This document shows positions 11,377 through 20,162 of a stretch of 64,000 nucleotides of DNA, piece by piece. The notes beneath the pieces are model-generated. The model was not told the origin of the DNA. It was given only the letters and a program-made list of their open reading frames with translations, and made no database searches. How positions within the stretch are numbered: the first letter of the stretch is position 1; every line of letters begins with the position of its first letter. The translations under genes and the position numbers were made by a program. This DNA is from an uncultured Propionibacterium sp. (GTDB lineage Bacteria > Actinomycetota > Actinomycetes > Propionibacteriales > Propionibacteriaceae), in assembly GCA_938036835.1 (NCBI GenBank), contig CALHWB010000055.1, positions 1 through 64,000 of the forward strand, read 5' to 3'.

Positions 11377-12306
11377 TTGCACCGGCTGCGTCGCGGTTTC
11401 CTCGACCATCTGATCGTCGAACGCGGTCTGTCCAAGCACACGGTGGCCGCCTACCGACAGGATCTGACCCGCTATCTGACCTGGCTGATCGCGCGGGGCA
11501 TAACCGACCCGGAGGAGATCGCACCAGCCGACATCATCGCCTATCAGGCCGAAATCACCGGCGGCGATATCGATCATCCCGCGTTGGCCCCGGCGAGCGT
11601 CGCCCGCGCGGTGGTGGCCATCAGGGCATTGCATGCCTTCGCTTTCGCGGAGGGACTCGTCACGCACAACGCTGCCGCCGAGATCAATCCGCCTTCGCCC
11701 GGCAAGAGATTGCCCAAGGGATTATCGATCGACGAGGTACAGCGACTGCTCGATGCGGTCGACCGGGACAGTTGGGTGGGCCTACGCGACGCAGCCCTGC
11801 TGGAATTGCTGTATGGCACCGGGGCCCGGATCGGCGAGGTGGTCGCCCTGGACGTCGACGATTTGACCAGGGTATTGGGCGATCCCGAGGCGAGCTTGCG
11901 GCTCATCGGCAAGGGGGATCGGGAACGGTTGGTGCCGCTGGGCAGCTATGCCCGAGCCGCGGTGGAGGCCTGGCTGGTGCGGGGGCGGCCGGTCGTGCTG
12001 GCCGGCGCTCGCCAATCCAGCCCCGCGCTGTTGCTGAATACCCGCGGTCGGCGGCTATCGCGGCAGTCTGCCTGGGCGATCATGCAGTACCGGGCCCGGA
12101 TGGCCGGTCTGACGACCAGCGCGGTCTCTCCCCACAGCCTGCGGCATAGTTTTGCCACCCATCTGCTCGACGGCGGTGCCGATGTCCGGGTGGTGCAGGA
12201 ATTGCTGGGGCATGCCTCCGTAACCACCACGCAGATCTACACCCAGGTGACCGTCGATCATCTGCGGGAGGTCTTCGCCGTCGCCCACCCCCGGGCTCGC
12301 GGCTGA
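11377..12306 (+). CDS. xerD: Tyrosine recombinase XerD
   Basis: 309 residues. An N-terminal SAM-like core-binding domain (1-95) precedes a catalytic domain with Arg in GTGARIGEV near 150, HSLRHSFATHLL near 252, GHASVTTTQIY near 278 and the nucleophilic Tyr near 287. It resolves chromosome dimers at dif with XerC. The start is TTG at 11377, ten bases after the NUDIX stop, with no good Shine-Dalgarno site. No in-frame ATG or GTG is closer, so the start is uncertain. Confidence 0.9.
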   Translation: MHRLRRGFLDHLIVERGLSKHTVAAYRQDLTRYLTWLIARGITDPEEIAPADIIAYQAEITGGDIDHPALAPASVARAVVAIRALHAFAFAEGLVTHNAAAEINPPSPGKRLPKGLSIDEVQRLLDAVDRDSWVGLRDAALLELLYGTGARIGEVVALDVDDLTRVLGDPEASLRLIGKGDRERLVPLGSYARAAVEAWLVRGRPVVLAGARQSSPALLLNTRGRRLSRQSAWAIMQYRARMAGLTTSAVSPHSLRHSFATHLLDGGADVRVVQELLGHASVTTTQIYTQVTVDHLREVFAVAHPRARG

Positions 12307-12527
12307 CCGGCCGGTGGCCGGGCAACCCACCTGCCGGGCAGAACCCCGGCCGTTCGTCCCCGGTTCCCTCCAGATGGCGTCGGCTGGCTAGTGCGGGGCT
12401 GGCTGGCCGCCGGTACGGTCATCTTGACAGCCTGTTGGCGACCGGTTGGGGCGGGCAGGAAACCCGGCATCAGGCGATATGTCGACTAATGTATGTGTCG
12501 GGTGGATCAGGATTGAGGAGCACGCAG

Positions 12528-13430
12528 ATGAACGATGGCCAACGTGCCGATGACGGGTTGTTCGATGGAGATGACCTGGCAGGCGATGATTCATCGCCCA
12601 CCGGCCGGCCGTTCCCAGATCTGCCCGAACCGGCCCCACCGGCTCCGGGCCCCAAGTGTGCCACCATCGTGTCGATGACGAACCAGAAGGGCGGTGTCGG
12701 CAAGACCACCTCGACGATCAACCTGGGTGCTGCTCTGGCCGAGACCGGCCGCCGGGTGCTGCTGGTCGACTTCGACCCGCAGGGGTCGCTGTCGGTCGGG
12801 TTGGGAGTCAATCCGCATACCTTGGCGCAGTCGGTCTACAATCTGCTGTTCAGCAGGGAATACTCCTTCGAAGAGATCGTGCTGGATACCCCCGTGCCCG
12901 GGCTGGAACTGCTGCCGGCCAATATCGACCTATCGGCGGCCGAGGTACAACTGGTCAGCGAGGTGGCCCGGGAACAGGCCCTGAAGCGGGTACTGGATCC
13001 GATCCGGGGAGGCTATGACTTTATCCTCATCGATTGCGCACCTTCGCTGGGACTACTGACCGTCAACGCGCTGACCGCGTCCGACAGGGTGATAATTCCG
13101 CTGGAATGCGAGTTCTTCGCGCTTCGCGGGGTCGCCTTGCTGACCGACACCATCTCGAAGGTGATCGACCGGCTGAATCCTCGCCTGGCGGTGCTCGGCA
13201 TCCTGGCAACCATGTTCGATTCCCGGACACTGCACAGCCGCGAGGTCTTGGATCGGGTGCTGGAGGCCTTCGGGGACACGGTCTTCCACACCGTGATCAG
13301 GCGCACCGTCAAATTCCCGGAGACCTCGGTCGCCGGTGAACCGATCACCACCTATGCACCGAGTTCACCGGGTGCTAGGGCCTACCGGATGCTGGCCAGG
13401 GAGGTGTTGGCCAGATGCCACGCCGGGTGA
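12528..13430 (+). CDS. parA: ParA/Soj family ATPase of the scpAB locus
   Basis: 300 residues. A Pro/Asp-rich tail (1-45) precedes a ParA domain with deviant Walker A KGGVGKTT near 54, DFDPQGS near 85 and IDCAPSLG near 168. The ATG at 12528 follows GAGGAG. The gene lies in xerD-parA-x-scpA-scpB-rluB, the actinobacterial arrangement (Rv1708-Rv1711), separate from the parAB near oriC. No ParB follows; instead a small DNA-binding-like protein overlaps its end by 16 bases. Confidence 0.88.
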   Translation: MNDGQRADDGLFDGDDLAGDDSSPTGRPFPDLPEPAPPAPGPKCATIVSMTNQKGGVGKTTSTINLGAALAETGRRVLLVDFDPQGSLSVGLGVNPHTLAQSVYNLLFSREYSFEEIVLDTPVPGLELLPANIDLSAAEVQLVSEVAREQALKRVLDPIRGGYDFILIDCAPSLGLLTVNALTASDRVIIPLECEFFALRGVALLTDTISKVIDRLNPRLAVLGILATMFDSRTLHSREVLDRVLEAFGDTVFHTVIRRTVKFPETSVAGEPITTYAPSSPGARAYRMLAREVLARCHAG

Positions 13431-13747
13431 GCCCGTCCGGGTTCGACGGACCTCTCCGGGGAACCGATCGGGTGGGTAACCCCGATCCGGTGCCCAACGC
13501 CGGAGCGGGCACCTGGCGGTCCCGGCCGGCCACAACCAGCGGGCGCGTCCGCCACGACGAGAAGATCACGGTCTACTTCAGCACGGCAGAGCTGCTGGCT
13601 TTGGAGCAGGCCCGCCTGTCGCTACGCGCCGAGTATGGGATCAACCTTGATCGGGGCCGGCTGGTCCGGGAAGCCGTGGCCATGCTGGTGACCGATCTGG
13701 CCGAACGGCAGCATGAGTCGGCGATCGTCCGGCGTTTCGAACGGTGA
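13415..13747 (+). CDS. Small ribbon-helix-helix-like protein between parA and scpA
   Basis: 110 residues. The first 47 are basic, Gly/Pro-rich and probably disordered. Residues 48-98 fit a ribbon-helix-helix fold: a beta strand KITVYFS, helix TAELLALEQARLSLRAEYG, and helix RGRLVREAVAMLVTDL. It starts at an ATG with a GGGAGG site inside the parA end, overlapping parA by 16 bases and scpA by 4. The context suggests a DNA-binding partner for the ParA ATPase or condensin loader, which is inference. I cannot name a family. Confidence 0.75.
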   Translation: MPRRVSPSGFDGPLRGTDRVGNPDPVPNAGAGTWRSRPATTSGRVRHDEKITVYFSTAELLALEQARLSLRAEYGINLDRGRLVREAVAMLVTDLAERQHESAIVRRFER

Positions 13748-14598
13748 CCGGATCGAGCCGGGCCGCCGCGCCACCCGTCGGGGGCGGCTTCCATTTGCGA
13801 CTGGAGAATTTCGAGGGGCCTTTTGATCTGCTGCTGCAATTGATCAACCGCCACCAACTCGACATCACCGAGATCGCACTGAGCCAGGTGACCGACGAGT
13901 TCATCGACCATGTCAAGACCGGAGGAGAGGCCTGGGATCTGGAACAGACCACCTCTTTCCTTGTGGTGGGGGCGACCCTACTGGATCTGAAGGCGGCCCG
14001 GTTACTGCCCAACGGCGATGTGGAGGATCCAGCGGATCTTGCGGTCTTGGAAGCCCGTGACCTGCTTTTCGCCCGGCTCCTGCAATACCGGGCGTACAAG
14101 CAGGTATCCGCCTGGTTCGGGAACCGCTGGGAGAACGAGGAACTCGTCCGGGCCCGCCCCGGCGGCCTGGAGGATCGGTTCCGGGGACTGCTGCCCGAGG
14201 TGATCATCCCGGGCGGCGCTCAACGGCTGGCCAGGCTCGCCGAGCAGGCCTTCGCCTCCGTTGCAGAGCCGGGGATGCCCTTGGCACAGTTGCACCTGCC
14301 CCAGATCAGTGTGGCCGAACAGGGGCACCTCATAGCCGGGGAACTTCGCCGGGCTCGTAGGCTCACCTTCCGCGCATTGACCGCCGGGGCTGCCAGGCTG
14401 ACCATTGTGGCGCGGTTCCTGGCCTTGTTGGAGCTGTTCCGTCAGCGGCTGGTGGCTTTCGAGCAACCGGCCCCGCTAGCCGAACTGACCATCCGATGGA
14501 CCGGGGATGACCGGTCCGCGGTGGCGATCTCTGCTGAGTTCGACTGGCCAGCCGATGGGAATGAAGCGGATCGGCAGATTGGAGTCTTGGATGGGTGA
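13744..14598 (+). CDS. scpA: Segregation and condensation protein A
   Basis: 284 residues, kleisin. The N-terminal motif LENFEGPFDLLLQLINRHQLDI (residues 19-40) contacts SMC, and the C-terminal winged helix is near 200-260. It bridges SMC heads with ScpB in chromosome condensation. GTG at 13744 overlaps the previous stop (GTGA). The last eight bases overlap scpB. Confidence 0.95.
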   Translation: MTGSSRAAAPPVGGGFHLRLENFEGPFDLLLQLINRHQLDITEIALSQVTDEFIDHVKTGGEAWDLEQTTSFLVVGATLLDLKAARLLPNGDVEDPADLAVLEARDLLFARLLQYRAYKQVSAWFGNRWENEELVRARPGGLEDRFRGLLPEVIIPGGAQRLARLAEQAFASVAEPGMPLAQLHLPQISVAEQGHLIAGELRRARRLTFRALTAGAARLTIVARFLALLELFRQRLVAFEQPAPLAELTIRWTGDDRSAVAISAEFDWPADGNEADRQIGVLDG

Positions 14599-15232
14599 AC
14601 CGACCCCACCGCCCAATGGCGCAGAGGACCGGCCCGCGTCGCCGCCGCGTTGTGCCGCGGAACTCGCTCCCGAACTGGAGGCATTGCTGCTGCTGGCCAC
14701 CGAGCCGCTGCCGGCAGCCGTTCTGGCCGAGGCGGTTGGGGCGCCCCAGGGTTTGGTCGAGCAGGTGCTCGCCGGCCTGGCGGATTTCTACACCGAAACC
14801 CAGCGCGGTTTCCAGCTCCGCCAGCTGGCCGGGGGATGGCAGTACGCCACGCGTCCCGAACAAGCCGGGCTGATCTCGCGTTGGGTGATTGAGGGCCAGC
14901 GCAATCGGCTTACCCAGGCGTCCCTGGAAACCCTGGCGGTGATCGCCTACCTGCAACCGGTTGCCCGGTCGCGGGTCGCGGCGATCCGGGGGGTGAACGT
15001 GGACGGGGTGGTACGTACGCTGCTGGCCCGTAACCTGGTCACCGAGTCGGGCCAGGACGAAACGACCGGGGCGGGGCTGCTGACGACCACCGGCTATTTC
15101 CTGCAGCGGCTTGGGCTGGCCAGCCTGGACGAGCTGCCACCGATCGCCCCTCATCTGCCGGAGGCCTCGGATCTGGCCGCCGAGCTGGCGGCGTTGGCGA
15201 TCATTCCAGAGACGGAGGACGGCCATGAATGA
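14591..15232 (+). CDS. scpB: Segregation and condensation protein B
   Basis: 213 residues with two winged-helix domains. Typical segments are LEALLLLATEPLP near 30, SLETLAVIAYLQPVARS near 120 and IRGVNVDGVVRTLLARNLV near 137. The ATG at 14591 has GGAG six bases upstream and overlaps scpA by 8 bases, while an ATG at 14507 lies inside scpA. It partners ScpA and SMC and is coupled to rluB by an 8-base overlap. Confidence 0.93.
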   Translation: MGEPTPPPNGAEDRPASPPRCAAELAPELEALLLLATEPLPAAVLAEAVGAPQGLVEQVLAGLADFYTETQRGFQLRQLAGGWQYATRPEQAGLISRWVIEGQRNRLTQASLETLAVIAYLQPVARSRVAAIRGVNVDGVVRTLLARNLVTESGQDETTGAGLLTTTGYFLQRLGLASLDELPPIAPHLPEASDLAAELAALAIIPETEDGHE

Positions 15233-15962
15233 GACCGGCCCGGCCGGGTTGCGGCTGCAAAAGGTGTTGGCCCAGGCCGGGGTGGCGAGCCGGAGGGCTG
15301 GCGAGGAATTGATCGCGGCGGGCCGGGTCGAGGTCAACGGGCGGGTGATCACCGAGCAGGGCACCCGGGTGGATCCGCAGCATGATGTGATCCGGGTCGA
15401 TGGCGCCCGTATTCCGCCACCGCGCCAGCACCGATACCTGGTGCTCAACAAGCCGCGCGGGGTGGTCGCCACCATGGACGATCCGCAGGGCCGCCCCACG
15501 CTTCAACAATATGTGCCCCGGCGTCAGCGGTTGTTCCATGTCGGGCGGCTGGACACCGACACCGAGGGCTTGCTGATCCTGACTAACGACGGCGAGCTCG
15601 CCAATTGGCTGACCCATCCCAGCCACGAGGTACCCAAGACCTACCTGGCCGAGGTCGCTGGATTGGTCAACAACCGGACCCTGCGCCGGTTGGCCGAGGG
15701 CATCGCGCTCGCCGACGGGCCGATCAGGGCGGACAGGGTCAAGCTGGTAGCCCGGGCCGAGTCACGTAGCCTGTTGCAGGTAACCCTCCATTCCGGTCGC
15801 AACCGGATCGTGCGCCGGATGATGGCGGCTGTGGGGCATCCCGTGCGCCGGTTGTCTCGACTATCCATCGGACCCGTGCGGCTCGGCCAGCTGCCGGTTG
15901 GGCAGACTCGGGAGCTCACCGGCAGCGAGCTGGGCATGCTGCTCGACCTGATCGACCGCTGA
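15225..15962 (+). CDS. rluB: 23S rRNA pseudouridine synthase, RluB type
   Basis: 245 residues. An S4 domain (residues 5-60, LQKVLAQAGVASRRAGEEL) precedes an RsuA/RluB catalytic domain with NKPRGVV near 72 and GRLDTDTEGLLILTNDG near 104; D107 is the likely catalytic Asp. It pseudouridylates helix 89/90 of 23S rRNA in the known family. The ATG follows GGAGGACGGCC and overlaps scpB by 8 bases. It closes the parA-scpAB train. Confidence 0.92.
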   Translation: MNETGPAGLRLQKVLAQAGVASRRAGEELIAAGRVEVNGRVITEQGTRVDPQHDVIRVDGARIPPPRQHRYLVLNKPRGVVATMDDPQGRPTLQQYVPRRQRLFHVGRLDTDTEGLLILTNDGELANWLTHPSHEVPKTYLAEVAGLVNNRTLRRLAEGIALADGPIRADRVKLVARAESRSLLQVTLHSGRNRIVRRMMAAVGHPVRRLSRLSIGPVRLGQLPVGQTRELTGSELGMLLDLIDR

Positions 15963-16014
15963 CGAACCACAGGCATCGCTCGGGGCGGGGTCCGGGATCG
16001 GCGGTCGAGTCGGG

Positions 16015-16020
16015 TATTCT
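16015..16020 (+). promoter_or_regulatory. Leaderless-type -10 of the FKBP lipoprotein gene
   Basis: TATTCT, 6 bases before the GTG at 16027, with no Shine-Dalgarno sequence. Confidence 0.65.
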
Positions 16021-16026
16021 GCTGAG

Positions 16027-17061
16027 GTGCGTTGTGAGCGTCTTAGTTCCAGAGCCCTGCTGGGGGTCGCCCTGGGCGGGGTGACCACGCTGGCCCTGCT
16101 GGTTGCGGGCTGCGGTGGTGGGTCGGGTGAGCAGAGTCCTAGCCCTTCACCCTCCCAGACCCAGTCGGCGTCCGAGACTCCTGCCGAGACTGCGGAGGCC
16201 ACCCCGACGGTGGAACCGGCCACGCTGACTACCCTGGACGAGCTACAGGTGAGTGACGATCTGACAGCCCAACCCGAGGTCAGCGCACCCTATCCCTTCC
16301 GGGTCGATCAAACGATGGACAAGGTGATAGTCGAGGGCAGCGGTCGCGAGGTGCCGAGCGCGACGTCGTCGGTCCAGGTGCAATACCTCGGCATCAACGC
16401 CCGCACCGGTGAGCCCTTCGACGCGAGCTGGACCAAGGGGCAGCCAGCCACCTTCCAACTCAGCCAGTTGATCCCGGGTTTTGCCAAGGGAGTGGTTGGC
16501 AAGAAGGTAGGCAGCCGGGTGGCGGTGGCCATCACCAGTACCGATGCCTATGATCCGGCAGGCCAGCCGACGATAGGTATCAAACCGGGCGACACGCTGA
16601 TCTTCGTGGTCGACATTCTGGACACCGAGTTGCCCGGCCCTTCGGGCGAGCCGGTCGCTGCGGCCGAGGGGCTGCCCCAAGTGACCGAGGCCGGTGGTGT
16701 GCCGATGATTACCATCCCGGCGGGCCTGGCCGAACCCACCGAGACGAAAGTGCAGCCGCTCATCCAGGGCACCGGTCGTCCGCTGGCCGAATCGGATACC
16801 ATTACCTCGCATGCCATCTGTGTCGCCTGGGATGGCACCGAGTACTACAACGACTACGCCAGCGCGCCGGTCAACGATGCCGCCTCCGGCAGCGTCCACA
16901 AGGCATTGTTTAGCGCGCTGACCGGGCAGAACACCGGATCCCGGGTGCTGGTGGTGCTGCCCGGCTCGGTGGCCTACCCGAATGGCAACCGAACCCCCAG
17001 CCTGGCGCCGAATACCTCGGTCGCCTGCGTCGTGGACATCTTGTTCACTCAGCCCCGTTGA
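16027..17061 (+). CDS. FKBP-type peptidyl-prolyl isomerase lipoprotein, two domains
   Basis: 344 residues. The signal peptide ends in a lipobox LVAGC with C29 as the acylated Cys, then a Ser/Pro/Thr/Glu linker to about 65. Residues 105-200 form an FKBP domain (VQVQYLGI, FDASW, LIPGFAKGVVGKKVGSRV). Residues 235-340 align as a second, degenerate FKBP domain lacking most active-site aromatics. It probably folds exported proteins at the outer face of the membrane. It follows rluB after 64 bases and overlaps convergent gluQ by 17 bases at the 3' end. Confidence 0.9.
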   Translation: MRCERLSSRALLGVALGGVTTLALLVAGCGGGSGEQSPSPSPSQTQSASETPAETAEATPTVEPATLTTLDELQVSDDLTAQPEVSAPYPFRVDQTMDKVIVEGSGREVPSATSSVQVQYLGINARTGEPFDASWTKGQPATFQLSQLIPGFAKGVVGKKVGSRVAVAITSTDAYDPAGQPTIGIKPGDTLIFVVDILDTELPGPSGEPVAAAEGLPQVTEAGGVPMITIPAGLAEPTETKVQPLIQGTGRPLAESDTITSHAICVAWDGTEYYNDYASAPVNDAASGSVHKALFSALTGQNTGSRVLVVLPGSVAYPNGNRTPSLAPNTSVACVVDILFTQPR

Positions 17062-17974
17062 GTGATCGGTGGGTTAAGTCCTCGGGGTCTACCCGCCAGG
17101 GCTGCCCGATCGCCGGCTGATGCCACCAACGACTGCCGCGCACTGCCGCCAGCAGTTCGCCGGGGGTATCCGCGGGGGGTAGACCCGCCGAGACGCAGAG
17201 CAGCCGCAGCACCTCGGCCAGCCGCACGCCCCGGGCGGTCAAGGTATCTAGATCGGTGGGTTGGTCGCGTTTGGCCAGCCGGCCGCCCCGCTGGTTGATT
17301 GCCAGCCCGACATGTAGGTATTCCGGCACCGTAAAGCCAAGCCGGTTCGCCAGCCACGCCTGTCGGGGCGCCGAATCTAGCAGGTCCACGCCGCGGCACA
17401 CCTGGTCCACACCCTGTAGGCCATCGTCCACCACCACCGCCAGGTTGTAGGCGGGGGCGCCGTCGTTGCGGAACAGGACGAAATCGTCCACGGTGCCGGT
17501 AACCCGACCGGCTAGCCGATCTTCGATGGTGAACTGTTCGCCCCCGGCTCGCACCCTGATCGCCGCTGGCCGGGCTACTCGCCGGGCGGCGCGTTCGGCG
17601 GTCGTCAGCTGGGCGCAGGTACCCGGATAGGGGCGGTAGTCGCCATGTGGAGCCTGGCTGGCTTGGGCGATCTCGCGGCGAGTGCAATAGCATTCGTAGG
17701 TATCCAGACCCGAGACGGCCTGGCGATACAGTTCCAGGCGGGTTGACTGGCGGATCACCGGGCCATCCCAGTCCAGGCCGAGTCGGCCAAGATCGGTCAG
17801 CTGCGTGGCGGCGATCCCCGGGGCGGCGGCTACGCGCTGCTGGTCGAGATCCTCGATGCGCAGCAGGAATCGCCCATCGGTTTCCCGGGCGAACAGCCAG
17901 GCAAGCAATGCGGTGCGCAGATTGCCCAGATGCAGTCGTGCGGTCGGTGAAGGCGCGAAACGTCCAGTGGGCAT
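17045..17974 (-). CDS. gluQ: Glutamyl-Q tRNA(Asp) synthetase
   Basis: 309 residues, a truncated GluRS lacking the anticodon-binding domain. The HIGH-like motif is HLGN at 15-18. Zinc ligands C95, C97, Y116 and C120 fit the GluQ pattern. The KMSKS-like loop is LAKRD near 243. The enzyme attaches glutamate to queuosine of tRNA(Asp). The tgt gene 3.4 kb away makes the queuosine precursor, so both ends of Q use are in this window. The ATG has TAGGCT six bases upstream. Confidence 0.92.
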   Translation of the reverse strand: MPTGRFAPSPTARLHLGNLRTALLAWLFARETDGRFLLRIEDLDQQRVAAAPGIAATQLTDLGRLGLDWDGPVIRQSTRLELYRQAVSGLDTYECYCTRREIAQASQAPHGDYRPYPGTCAQLTTAERAARRVARPAAIRVRAGGEQFTIEDRLAGRVTGTVDDFVLFRNDGAPAYNLAVVVDDGLQGVDQVCRGVDLLDSAPRQAWLANRLGFTVPEYLHVGLAINQRGGRLAKRDQPTDLDTLTARGVRLAEVLRLLCVSAGLPPADTPGELLAAVRGSRWWHQPAIGQPWRVDPEDLTHRSLNGAE

Positions 17975-17980
17975 GCCCGG

Positions 17981-17986
17981 AGCCTA
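17981..17986 (-). promoter_or_regulatory. Leaderless-type -10 of gluQ
   Basis: TAGGCT on the minus strand, 6 bases before the gluQ ATG. Confidence 0.6.
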
Positions 17987-18160
17987 GTATTCGGCACCGC
18001 TGGAGACCGCGTAGGCGGTGGCGGTGCATCGGGGGCGGCCGGCCGGGCTGGGTCGTTGTCTGGGCTGGGCAACGACTGGGTACGCTGCCCGGCCCGGCCG
18101 CGGGAACCGGGATCCGAGCCGGTTCCGGGGGCATGCCGCTAGCCGCGATGAATAGCCTGC

Positions 18161-18166
18161 TAGCTT
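18161..18166 (+). promoter_or_regulatory. Leaderless-type -10 of pafB
   Basis: TAGCTT, 6 bases before the GTG at 18173. The 198-base gap between gluQ and pafB carries both divergent promoters and no further gene. Confidence 0.6.
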
Positions 18167-18172
18167 GGGTTT

Positions 18173-19138
18173 GTGGCGTCGCGCAAGTCAGAACGACTGG
18201 TCAACCTGACCATCCTGCTGCTCGTCTCGTCCCGGTTCGTCACCCGCGAGACCATCCGGCAGAGCATCGCCGATTACCGCGACAAGGAGGCCGCGGCCTT
18301 TGAACGAATGTTCGAACGAGATAAGGACGAGCTACGTGAGCTGGGGATCGAGATCGAAACCGGCAGCAACGATGTGCTCTTCGACGATGAGTTGGGTTAT
18401 CGCATCCGACGTCAAGACTACGAATTGCCTGCCGTGGAGTTCACCCCGGGCGAGGCCACGGTTCTGGGGCTGGCCGCCACCGTTTGGCAGCAGGCCTCAC
18501 TCGCTCGACAGGCCGATGGCGCATTGACCAAGCTACAGGCAGTCGGCATCGAACTGGATTGCAACGCCTTGAACATGCTGGCCCCACGGCTGAACTTCCG
18601 CGAACCGGCCTTCGAACCGCTGTGGGAGGCCCTACTGGCTAGGCGGGTCGTGCATTTTGGCTATCGCGATGCCGCCGAGGTCCGCACCGTGGAACCCTGG
18701 CGGATTGCCTGGCGCAACAACAGTTGGTACCTGCTGGGATTCGATCGTGTCCGCAGCGACAGCCGGATCTTCAAGCTATCTCGGATCAGCTCGGCGCTTT
18801 GGGCCAGCGGCCCACCCGGGGCGTTCGAGATTCCTGGGCCGGATCGGCTGACCGGGTTGCTGGCCAAGCTGGAACCCGCCGCCAGCAAGATAGTGACGAC
18901 CCTCGCCATCCGCGGCGATCGGGCGCCTGCGTTGCGCCGCCGGGGCACCAGGTGTGCCGTCCCGGTCGCGCTGCCGGACGGCTACGCCGCCTGGCAGGTG
19001 CCGGTTTCGGATCAGCAGCCGGTGGCCGAGCTGGCCAGCCACGGTGCCGATGTGATCGTGCTGGCCCCGGAGAACCTGCGTGCCGCGGTGCTGGACCATT
19101 ACGCCCAGATCGTCGAGACCCATGGTGACGCATCGTGA
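18173..19138 (+). CDS. pafB: WYL-domain regulator PafB
   Basis: 321 residues. An N-terminal winged helix-turn-helix (1-75: SERLVNLTILLL, TRETIRQSI) is followed by a WYL domain near 145-215 (FGYRDA, RTVEPWRIAWRNNSWYLLGFD) and a C-terminal WCX-like extension. With PafC it forms a DNA-damage-responsive activator in mycobacteria. GTG start with TAGCTT six bases upstream; a 4-base overlap couples it to pafC. No pafA or proteasome gene is in the window. A near-consensus SOS-box-like palindrome lies inside the gene at 18300-18315. Confidence 0.92.
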   Translation: MASRKSERLVNLTILLLVSSRFVTRETIRQSIADYRDKEAAAFERMFERDKDELRELGIEIETGSNDVLFDDELGYRIRRQDYELPAVEFTPGEATVLGLAATVWQQASLARQADGALTKLQAVGIELDCNALNMLAPRLNFREPAFEPLWEALLARRVVHFGYRDAAEVRTVEPWRIAWRNNSWYLLGFDRVRSDSRIFKLSRISSALWASGPPGAFEIPGPDRLTGLLAKLEPAASKIVTTLAIRGDRAPALRRRGTRCAVPVALPDGYAAWQVPVSDQQPVAELASHGADVIVLAPENLRAAVLDHYAQIVETHGDAS

Positions 19139-20136
19139 CCTCGACCGAACAGGTGAAACGCCTGCTACTGCTGGTGCCCTACCTACTGCGGCATCCCGGG
19201 ATATCGGTAGCCGAGGTGGCCCACGCCTTCGCGATCGCCCCGCGACAGGTGCAGGAAGATCTCAACGTGCTGTGGATGTGCGGATTGCCCGAGGGGCTAC
19301 CCGATGATCTCATCGAGATCGACATGGATGCCGTGCAGGACGAGGGCGTGATCCGGCTCAGCAATGCCGACTACCTGGTTCGTCCGCTACGCTTCACCCA
19401 CCAGGAGGCGGTGGCACTGGTGGTTGCCTTAGCGGCGGTGGCCGAACTGGGAGACACGCAGACCAGATCCGATGCCCAGTCGGCTGCCGCCAAGCTGGTG
19501 GCCATCAGCGGGCAGGCGGATCCGGTGATGTTCGCGGTGAACACCGGTGACCAGCAGCTGCGCACCGAGCTGGTGGCTGCCATCCGGGCCGGGGAGCGCC
19601 TACGGCTCAGCTACGACGGTCAGACCCGCGGTGAAACCACCCACCCGGTGGTGGATCCGGTGGGCATCGCCATGCGTGATTCGGTGGCCTACCTACAGGC
19701 GTGGAGCCTGACGGGCGCGGGCTGGCGCTACTATCGCCTGGACCGGATTCAGGCAGTTCTGCCGACCGGGGAGCCGGTCGCCGATCACGGGCCGGCACCC
19801 AATCCGCAGGCCGACTGGTTCGACGAATTCACCGGCCAGGTGGATCTGGAGCTGACCGCAGCGGCCGGCTGGGTGATCGACTACTATCCGGTCCGCGATG
19901 TGGTGCGGCTCCCGGAGGGTATCCGGGCCACCTTCGCGGTGGCCGATCCTGCCTGGCTCCGTGGCCTGCTCTTGCGCCTGGGGGCGCAGGTGCGCCGGGT
20001 GCGGCCGGTCACGGCGGTGGCTGCCACGGTGGCCGAGGCTCGGACGGCGATCGAACTGACCCGGCAGGTTTGCGGTATTCTGCCCGGCGGGCACGCCAGT
20101 GATGGCCATGTGGAGAACCGAAGTACCATGGCGTGA
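19135..20136 (+). CDS. pafC: WYL-domain regulator PafC
   Basis: 333 residues, with the same architecture as PafB: an N-terminal HTH (QVKRLLLLVPYLLRHP, SVAEVAHAF) and a central WYL domain near 155-205 (LSYDGQ, VDPVGIAM, WRYYRLDRI). GTG overlaps the pafB stop. The heterodimer controls the LexA-independent damage response in actinobacteria. The order pafB-pafC-tatA-tatC is conserved in that phylum. Confidence 0.92.
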   Translation: MTSTEQVKRLLLLVPYLLRHPGISVAEVAHAFAIAPRQVQEDLNVLWMCGLPEGLPDDLIEIDMDAVQDEGVIRLSNADYLVRPLRFTHQEAVALVVALAAVAELGDTQTRSDAQSAAAKLVAISGQADPVMFAVNTGDQQLRTELVAAIRAGERLRLSYDGQTRGETTHPVVDPVGIAMRDSVAYLQAWSLTGAGWRYYRLDRIQAVLPTGEPVADHGPAPNPQADWFDEFTGQVDLELTAAAGWVIDYYPVRDVVRLPEGIRATFAVADPAWLRGLLLRLGAQVRRVRPVTAVAATVAEARTAIELTRQVCGILPGGHASDGHVENRSTMA

Positions 20137-20162
20137 GGCGTAGGCGAGGCTAGGAGGCTGTC

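Noticed and set aside
12424..12429. TTGACA as the -35 of parA
   Set aside because: No -10 lies 16-19 bases downstream. The AT-rich candidates (around 12487) are nearly 60 bases away.
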